Positions 60,001 to 64,000 of a DNA stretch of 64,000 nt are shown in pieces (the first letter of the stretch is position 1; each line of letters starts with the position of its first letter). The DNA lies in contig NZ_RSEB01000001.1 in NCBI RefSeq assembly GCF_003933745.1, positions 186,001-250,000 of the forward strand, given 5' to 3'. The notes beneath the pieces were generated by a model that was not told the DNA's origin, ran no database searches, and was given only the letters and a program-made list of their open reading frames with translations. Position numbers and translations under genes: made by a program. The stretch is from Glycomyces terrestris. GTDB taxonomy: Bacteria > Actinomycetota > Actinomycetes > Mycobacteriales > Micromonosporaceae.

Positions 60001-60429
60001 CGGGCGGTGGTGCTGGGGCCAGTTGAACTCGACGCCGCCCGAGACCCACGGCCCGGCCAGGCCCACCAGTGCCGGTTTGATGACGTCGTTGCGGTAGAAG
60101 AAGTCGTAGCCGCGAGTCTTGTCAAGTCCGATGTGGATTCGCCCACCGAGCTCGGGAAGCACCATCAGCCGCACGTACTCGTTCTCGAGGTGGATCGCGT
60201 CCCAGGCGCGCGGGGTCTTCTCGCGCGACACCGCGTCGATGAACGGCAGCGGGTAGACCGCGCCGCTCGAACCCTGGTAGACCCGCTGATCCAAGTAGGC
60301 CGGGAACCGGTCGGGCGCACCCGGCGCGTACGTGTCGATGACGACCGGCTCCCGCCATGCCCGGACCGCCTGCTCAGCAAGCGCGGCGGGAGCGTCGGGA
60401 AGCACGATCTTGGACTCTTCGGTTGACAT
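57082..60429 (-). CDS. DUF5107 and tetratricopeptide-repeat protein
   Basis: 1115 aa, cytoplasmic. The N-terminal ~400 residues are DUF5107 (galactose-mutarotase-like sandwich): RFPAYLDQRVYQGSSG, VLPELGGRIHIGLDKTRGYDFFYRN, GVEFNWPQHHRP. From ~480 to the end come many TPR-like helices (ALRRDPGDARCNTALAARRLKAGLLEEAETLL; AHYRLGLVLARQGRTFEARE). Such proteins sit in actinobacterial sugar loci, and the mutarotase-like part suggests binding or conversion of a sugar, with the TPR part as scaffold. First gene of the operon, 31 bases before the galactosidase gene and divergent from the AraC gene. Confidence 0.88.
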   Translation of the reverse strand: MSTEESKIVLPDAPAALAEQAVRAWREPVVIDTYAPGAPDRFPAYLDQRVYQGSSGAVYPLPFIDAVSREKTPRAWDAIHLENEYVRLMVLPELGGRIHIGLDKTRGYDFFYRNDVIKPALVGLAGPWVSGGVEFNWPQHHRPATHLPTEALIEAEEDGAVTVWCSDHDPFARMQGMHGIRLRPSSSLVELRGRLVNRTDDVQTFLWWANVAAEVHDDYQSFFPTDVHVVADHAKRATTSFPAADRYYGVDYPARRTADRPDGDWLDWYRNIPVPTSYMCIGTEDDFFGGYDHAAGAGFVHWADHRIAPGKKQWTWGNAPFGWAWDDHLTDTGGPYVELMAGVFTDNQPDFAFLAPGETKTFSQYWYPIQDTGPVHQATLDAAVRLDVDGGHVRIGAAVTVPRPGSKVVLRAADRVAYEAEVDLAPGAPHVHELDLDAVYEPTDLVLAVEQGGETLVSWRPRPAPTEPSTTEPATEPPAPADIASVDELYQTGLHLDQYRHATRSPEPYWEEALRRDPGDARCNTALAARRLKAGLLEEAETLLRKAIERLTRRNPNPRDGEAHYRLGLVLARQGRTFEAREAFGKAQWDQAWADAAAVATARLDLAEGRDTEAATELAAVIERSPRHVQARNLAAIAALRAGDTAAAAELVRGTIGDDPLDAWARDLAVRLGLDAAPTTDPTIALDVALEYGSVREHAAAIDLFATAASLDPAPGQTNVAPIAWLHRADLEFERGDIEAADHALQQVHELDRTWCFPSHAEDDALARLRQRRPDDPVLAALAGHRLYAAGRREEAIEAWETAADTGDPVVLRNLGVAAHNVQGDPERAAHWYALARAAAPDDARLLYEFDQLDGRRGRTPRERIASLEERRDLVDQRDDLSVQFAELLTATGRAEDAVSVLAGRRFQPWEGGEGRVLAAWEDAHLTLARAALASGDPQRAVVHARAALDPPRGLGEARHPLANTAGLHLVLGDALAAAGEDLAARESWEQAAAQEGDFQGMQVQPHSEHTAAAVTALRRLGKHDAATALRDDLERYLREQAATVATIDYFATSLPTMLLFTVDVQAVHDTRVLVLRAQLAHLDGDTDRAAGVARRALDRDPLNPYARIIALPNP

Positions 60430-60443
60430 GCATCGAGCGTATG

Positions 60444-60462
60444 GACACTTGACATCAGTGTC
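60444..60462. promoter_or_regulatory. Perfect inverted repeat in the AraC/operon gap
   Basis: GACACT, seven bases, AGTGTC. It is centred 24 bases upstream of the DUF5107 gene and 32 bases upstream of the preferred AraC start. Likely operator of the AraC protein or of a second regulator. Confidence 0.7.
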
Positions 60463-60484
60463 GATGGTCATTTCACTAGAGAAC

Positions 60485-61387
60485 ATGGATGAATCGACGA
60501 CGATGGTCGACCAGGAGGGCATTAGGGACGGCTTCGCGGGCCAGCGCATGCTCGTCATCCCGCGATCCACGGCCGAGAAGGCGCTGCGCCACCCGGTGAC
60601 CGGCAAGCTGCTGGTCACCGACGCCGGCTACTTCCCCCACGCCGCCCGGCACGGCAGGTCGCGCCCGCGCGGCGCGAGCCAGCACATCCTGCTGGTCTGC
60701 ACCGACGGTGAGGGCTGGTGCCGCTCCGAGGGCGCCGAGTTCACGGTCTCGCGTGGCGGCGTGGTCCTGCTGCCCGCCGACCGCCCCCACGCGTACGGCG
60801 CGGCCAAGGCCGACCCGTGGACGCTGTGGTGGTTCCACTTCACCGGCGCCGACGCGGCCGACCTGGTCCGCACCGCGCACTCGGCCGCGGGCGGACGCGT
60901 GACCCACCTGCGCGACCCCGCGCCCTTGGCGAGCCTGGTGTCCCAGGTGATCGACGCCCTCGAATCGGGCCTGACCACCTCGTCGCTGACCAGGGCTTCA
61001 GGGGCCGCCTGGCACGCGATCGCTCAGGTGATCGCCACCGGCCGCCGCAACCCCGGCCCGACCCTCAACCCACTCGAACGCGCCGTCGACCACCTCCGCG
61101 CCACGACCCCGCACCGCACCTCGGTGACCGCCCTGGCCTCGATGGTCGGCCTCAGCGCCTCCCAGCTCACGGCGCTGTTCCGCGACCACCTCGGCGTCTC
61201 ACCGCTCCAGTTCCAGGTCAACCTGCGCATGACCCGCGCCCGCGAACTCCTCGACGGCTCCGACCTCCCCATCGCCGCGGTCGCCCGCGAAGCCGGCTTC
61301 GACGACCCGATGTACTTCTCCCGCCAGTTCACTCGGGTCCACGGCATGACCCCCAGCGCCTACCGAAACCGCCCCATCGGCACATGA
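60485..61387 (+). CDS. AraC-family regulator of the galactoside operon
   Basis: 300 aa from ATG 60485; ATG 60503 and 60467 are in frame. N-terminal cupin-type sugar-sensing domain (RPRGASQHILLVCTDGEGW, GGVVLLPADRPHAYGA, WTLWWFHFTG) and C-terminal double helix-turn-helix (TSVTALASMVGLSASQLTALFRDHLG, then LPIAAVAREAGFDDPMYFSRQFTRVHG). The WWFHFTG segment is shared with RhaR/MelR-like sugar regulators. It is divergent from the operon and presumably activates it with a galactoside. Confidence 0.92.
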   Translation: MDESTTMVDQEGIRDGFAGQRMLVIPRSTAEKALRHPVTGKLLVTDAGYFPHAARHGRSRPRGASQHILLVCTDGEGWCRSEGAEFTVSRGGVVLLPADRPHAYGAAKADPWTLWWFHFTGADAADLVRTAHSAAGGRVTHLRDPAPLASLVSQVIDALESGLTTSSLTRASGAAWHAIAQVIATGRRNPGPTLNPLERAVDHLRATTPHRTSVTALASMVGLSASQLTALFRDHLGVSPLQFQVNLRMTRARELLDGSDLPIAAVAREAGFDDPMYFSRQFTRVHGMTPSAYRNRPIGT

Positions 61388-61852
61388 GTTGCCGGGGCTC
61401 GCGCGCAGCACTCGATGGCGCGCTTTCCGGCTCTTTCCCACGGGTTGACGGTCATGGACATTTGAATTCGATGCATGGATGAACCTCGATTGTTGTCGGT
61501 TGAGCGCCCCACGTCCTCTTACGCTTTCGGCGCCTGCATTCATCCATTCCGATGCGGTGGCGACGGCGGACCCGCTCCGCAGCGCAGTGCTGCGCCACCG
61601 CCGCAAGGAAATTCCATGCGGTTGGGCCGCTTCGCCGGTCTCGGTCGCGATCGGGAGGGCCAGGAGGGCGGTGCCGATCAGGATGAACACCAGGAACGCC
61701 AGCGGCACCAGTCGGGCGGGATGTCGGAGCGCTCGCATCACCACTGGACCATAACGGCGCCCACCGCCTGGCCCTCCACGCCTCGTCGCTGACCGCACGC
61801 AAGAAGGCGCAGGTCAGCGACGTCATTCAACACCCGGAGGCTGGAATCGGGG
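61388..61852. other. Non-coding scar region
   Basis: Holds only gene fragments. Apart from the TrkH-like piece at 61617-61739 I see no credible coding frame. Composition changes abruptly several times, and it leads into the second copy of the nhaA 3' repeat. It looks like decayed DNA left by recombination. Confidence 0.6.
61617..61739 (-). pseudogene. N-terminal fragment of a TrkH-type potassium transporter gene
   Basis: The minus strand from ATG 61739 reads RALRHPARLVPLAFLVFILIG, then TALLALPIATETGEAA. This is the conserved first transmembrane segment of TrkH/KtrB potassium transporters (PARLVPLAF, GT-LL-LPIA). After about 40 codons the similarity ends, so over 400 residues of the gene are gone. 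Confidence 0.72.
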
Positions 61853-62103
61853 CCGCAGTGCGCGCCGTAGGAATACCGTCAAGAATCCGTCAACGCCCTG
61901 CGGTGACGGATCGGTCAGGCGTCGGATCGCCTGCGCGGTGCGGTGGTCGCGACGATCGCCGCGCCGATGAGCGCCGCCGCCACCGATCCGACGAGGACGC
62001 CGATCTTGGCCTCGTCGGTCAGCAGCGCCGCGTCACCGCTGTGGAAGGCGAGCTCGGTGATGAACAGCGCGACGGTGAACCCGATGCCCGCGACCGCCGC
62101 GAT
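61853..62103. repeat. 251-bp repeat, copy 2 (nhaA 3' end and terminator)
   Basis: Same orientation as copy 1 at 20849-21099. Within the coding part only two mismatches are seen by eye; the non-coding tail holds the rest. Beyond 62103, after an in-frame gap of 63 bases relative to nhaA, a further ~24 bases match. Confidence 0.9.
61885..61911 (-). terminator. Terminator hairpin, copy 2
   Basis: Stem ATCCGTC/GACGGAT, loop 13 bases. Relative to copy 1 (ATCCGCC/GGCGGAT) one base changed in each arm so that pairing is kept. Confidence 0.75.
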
Positions 62104-62232
62104 CCAGGTGGCGGCGGTGATCCCGAGCTCGACGAACGACAGCGCGCTCGCCGCGAAATCGCGGTTCCCTCGGTAATACCGCACGACGTGCTCGAACGCG
62201 CTCCGGCTGGCGTGCGCCGACCCGCCCGTCAT
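61915..62232 (-). CDS. Chimeric ORF ending in the NhaA C-terminus
   Basis: 105 aa. The start ATG at 62232 has an excellent ribosome-binding site (GAGGAGG, seven bases upstream). The first ~36 residues (MTGGSAHASRSAFEHVVRYY, then FAASALSFVEL) are unrelated to NhaA. From there it follows the NhaA C-terminus, with 21 residues deleted in frame, to the identical stop. It would carry two transmembrane helices but lacks the antiporter core. Either a remnant that still looks translatable, or a small membrane protein made by rearrangement. Confidence 0.55.
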   Translation of the reverse strand: MTGGSAHASRSAFEHVVRYYRGNRDFAASALSFVELGITAATWIAAVAGIGFTVALFITELAFHSGDAALLTDEAKIGVLVGSVAAALIGAAIVATTAPRRRSDA

Positions 62233-62289
62233 CGAACGACCTCCTCTCCAGGTCGACAGCCTCGGGCCAGAATTCCTGTCAGGTTCGGG

Positions 62290-62733
62290 TCAGGACTCCG
62301 GAGGGGTCTCGCCGTCGGTTCCGGCTCGTCGCTCTTGTGCCCGCCGGATCAGGTCCTCGGCCTGGGCCATGGTGCGGGCCTGGCGGTCGAGGAATCGGCC
62401 GAGGACCTCCGGGGAGCGTTCGCGGGCGGTGTGCTTGGCGCGCTCGTACGTGGTCATGATCGCCTCGGCGAGATCGGCCGGCGCGAGATCCTCGGCAGCG
62501 GGGAGGAACTCGATGCCGACCAGGTCGCCGCCGACGGTGACGGTCAAGGCCACCTCGCCGCCCTCGGATTCGACCCGGATGCTGGTCGCCTCGATCAAGT
62601 GCCGCACCGGGAGCGACTGCTCCTCGAGCTTCGCCATCTGCTCGCGGAAGCCGCTCATGAAAGCGGCGAGGTCGAAATCGGCAGCCTGGTCGCTCCCGGA
62701 CTGCGTCGGCTCGTTGTCAGGGGTCTGGTTCAC
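62290..62733 (-). CDS. YbaB/EbfC-like DNA-binding family protein
   Basis: 147 aa. The central YbaB-like core has the usual order helix-strands-helix: FMSGFREQMAKLEEQ, then TSIRVESEGGEVALTVTVGGDLVGIEFLP, then LAEAIMTTYERAKHTAR. The acidic N-terminus (~25 residues) and polar tail are extras seen in the actinobacterial ESX-associated members rather than in the housekeeping EbfC. It may be the first or last gene of a cluster beyond the window with the neighbouring membrane protein. Confidence 0.8.
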   Translation of the reverse strand: MNQTPDNEPTQSGSDQAADFDLAAFMSGFREQMAKLEEQSLPVRHLIEATSIRVESEGGEVALTVTVGGDLVGIEFLPAAEDLAPADLAEAIMTTYERAKHTARERSPEVLGRFLDRQARTMAQAEDLIRRAQERRAGTDGETPPES

Positions 62734-62872
62734 GGTGGCTCCTTGGAGAATGCGGTGCGCGAACGCCCCGGCGGTGCCGGGCCGCGTCGTCTCGTCGTTG
62801 AGACCGCAATCGCGCGGTGAACGGTAGTCGCCCGCGGCGCGCTCCCCGAAGCGCGCGCACAGGCCGGGAAGG

Positions 62873-64000
62873 TCAGCGCCATCGGGCGCGGAAGGCGGCG
62901 AGGCGGGGGCGGTCGTGCGCGGAGAGCGCGGCGACTTCGGCCGTGCATCGCAGGTCGAACGTCCCCCCGGCGTCGACGGAGAAACGCCTGCGGATCTCGG
63001 CCCCGCTCAGATCGAGCGCGGTCCGAGCATCGACCTGGCTCGGTGCGGGCGCAGTGCGCACGACCAGGTCATGCGCTCCGGGGGCGAGCTGGATCCACAT
63101 GCGCGTCCAGCTCGCGGCCACCGGTTCGCCGTCGAGGAGCACCTCCGGGGCCGGGACCCACGGCCGGCAGGCGGGCGGCTCGGGTTCGCCGATCCTGATC
63201 GCCCGCCACCGCTGCAGCGGGCCCGGCTTCCGCCCACCGGCGAGGGCGGCGAGCGCGGGCTCGGGGTGCGCCTCGATCTCGAACCGCAGGTGCAGGTTGA
63301 GCCCGGCCCATCCGGGTGCCGGTGCGAGCCGCTCGGGGGTGTCGGCGTCCAGGACTCGTACCGCAAGCGGCGCAGCGCCGGTCGGCGGGGCGGCGGTGAC
63401 GATCCGTCGCGCGCGCGCCTCCTGCATCAGGGAGGCGGTGATGGCGACGATGCCGATGCCGAGCCCCAGTCCGGCCGCGCCCCAGATCACGGCCGGGACG
63501 AGGAGGTCCGCAGTCGGGTCGGGACTGGCGATAGCGACGGCGGTCAGCGCGGCGGCGAGGACGAGCCCGCCCACGGCGACGAGGTGGAATCCGCCGATGC
63601 CGCCGGGGCCGGGCCGCCGGGGCCCGAACGCGGTGAGGTCTCTGATCTGGGCGCCGGCCTCGGCGTACCAGTGCGCGGTCGAGCCGATGATGCTCGCGTA
63701 GTCCAGTTCGCGCCGCTCGCCGGCTTCGAGGTCGACCGTCTGGTAGCAGCGGGAGTGGCTGCTGGCTACCGCGATCAAGTGGTCGCCCGGATCGACGGTC
63801 ATCTCAGTCGTGCCCCACCCCCATGAGACCGGCACGCCGTCGATGCTCACGACCGGGACCAGGGGCCGGCTCACCCGCAGCGACGGGTGGACGTCTCGGG
63901 AGTCCTGATTGCGCCATGCGGTGCGCACCACCACGACCGCGTGCGGTCCCCGTCCGGCCGCTGCACCCGGTTTCAGGCGTCGTCCGGCCCGCACCGGCAC
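62873..64000 (-). CDS. Membrane protein of unknown function (5' end at or beyond window edge)
   Basis: At least 375 residues. Near the visible start is a beta-rich domain (VVSIDGVPVSWGWGTTEMTVDPGDHLIAVAS in parts), repeated in related form at the C-terminus (VLLDGEPVAASW, IQLAPGAHDLVVRTA). Two adjacent transmembrane segments lie between them (VAVGGLVLAAALTAVAI and LVPAVIWGAAGLGLGIGIVAI). The frame is open to the right edge, so the true start may lie outside. The duplicated DG-PV-W...PG-H domain resembles PEGA-like surface sandwiches. Function unknown. Confidence 0.65.
   Translation of the reverse strand: MPVRAGRRLKPGAAAGRGPHAVVVVRTAWRNQDSRDVHPSLRVSRPLVPVVSIDGVPVSWGWGTTEMTVDPGDHLIAVASSHSRCYQTVDLEAGERRELDYASIIGSTAHWYAEAGAQIRDLTAFGPRRPGPGGIGGFHLVAVGGLVLAAALTAVAIASPDPTADLLVPAVIWGAAGLGLGIGIVAITASLMQEARARRIVTAAPPTGAAPLAVRVLDADTPERLAPAPGWAGLNLHLRFEIEAHPEPALAALAGGRKPGPLQRWRAIRIGEPEPPACRPWVPAPEVLLDGEPVAASWTRMWIQLAPGAHDLVVRTAPAPSQVDARTALDLSGAEIRRRFSVDAGGTFDLRCTAEVAALSAHDRPRLAAFRARWR

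Noticed and set aside
61475-61792. Small plus-strand frames in the scar region
   Set aside because: No ribosome-binding site, no recognisable domain, and antisense to the TrkH fragment.
1-64000. CRISPR arrays, tRNA or rRNA genes, intact insertion sequences or transposases
   Set aside because: None was found on reading both strands. The only long repeat is the nhaA 3' duplication, which has no transposase and no terminal inverted repeats.

Overview
The window is GC-rich (roughly 70%), dense with genes, and coded like an actinobacterium: many GTG and TTG starts, 4-base ATGA/GTGA overlaps, ESX-type small helical proteins, an ECF41 sigma factor, a CebR-like operator on a cellulase gene, and Zur-like boxes. 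The mix suggests a soil or plant-associated filamentous actinomycete, perhaps near Glycomycetaceae or Micromonosporaceae. The genus cannot be fixed from sequence alone. No rRNA, tRNA, CRISPR array or intact insertion sequence was seen.

Layout. 1-10.9 kb: metabolic and regulatory genes. These are an acyltransferase plus 2-hydroxyacid dehydrogenase pair, a NarL-type two-component system, HxlR/SDR and MarR/NmrA regulator-oxidoreductase pairs with visible operators, and an ECF41 sigma factor facing its NAD(P)H-binding partner gene through two divergent promoters that both match the ECF41 consensus. 11.0-13.2 kb: a secreted-toxin cassette with an EspC-like protein, a frameshifted ESX-type protein, an R-STS-ExE ADP-ribosyltransferase and a small charged protein. 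13.3-15.5 kb: a two-module esterase in which one module has lost its catalytic residues. 15.9-20.85 kb: an accessory block with an exporter-type ABC protein, a stand-alone helical-hairpin protein, a helical-hairpin/toxin-like fusion, a probable immunity protein and a frameshifted zinc-ribbon gene. This block stops exactly where a 251-bp sequence begins that recurs near 62 kb. 20.9-23.2 kb: nhaA and a methyltransferase.

23.2-51.5 kb holds four transport or metallochaperone operons preceded by Fur-family (Zur-like) boxes. They are (a) an eight-gene 'anchored repeat' zinc/manganese ABC operon with four surface proteins, a DUF916 protein and a sortase substrate; (b) a CobW/ZNG1-type GTPase with a methyltransferase; (c) a FecBCD-type ABC importer with an MFS protein; and (d) two YbtPQ/IrtAB-like ABC proteins, a complete ECF transporter and an MFS protein. 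The last two look like metallophore traffic. Between them lie a ROK repressor divergent from a CBM2-GH5 cellulase, and the remnant of a Dyp-type peroxidase gene.

51.6-61.4 kb: a galactoside-utilisation operon (DUF5107/TPR protein, GH35 beta-galactosidase, lipoprotein binding protein, two permeases) facing an AraC regulator. The first permease gene carries an in-frame TAG. 61.4-62.3 kb is a recombination scar with a TrkH fragment and a rearranged copy of the nhaA 3' end. A YbaB-like gene and a partial membrane-protein gene close the window.
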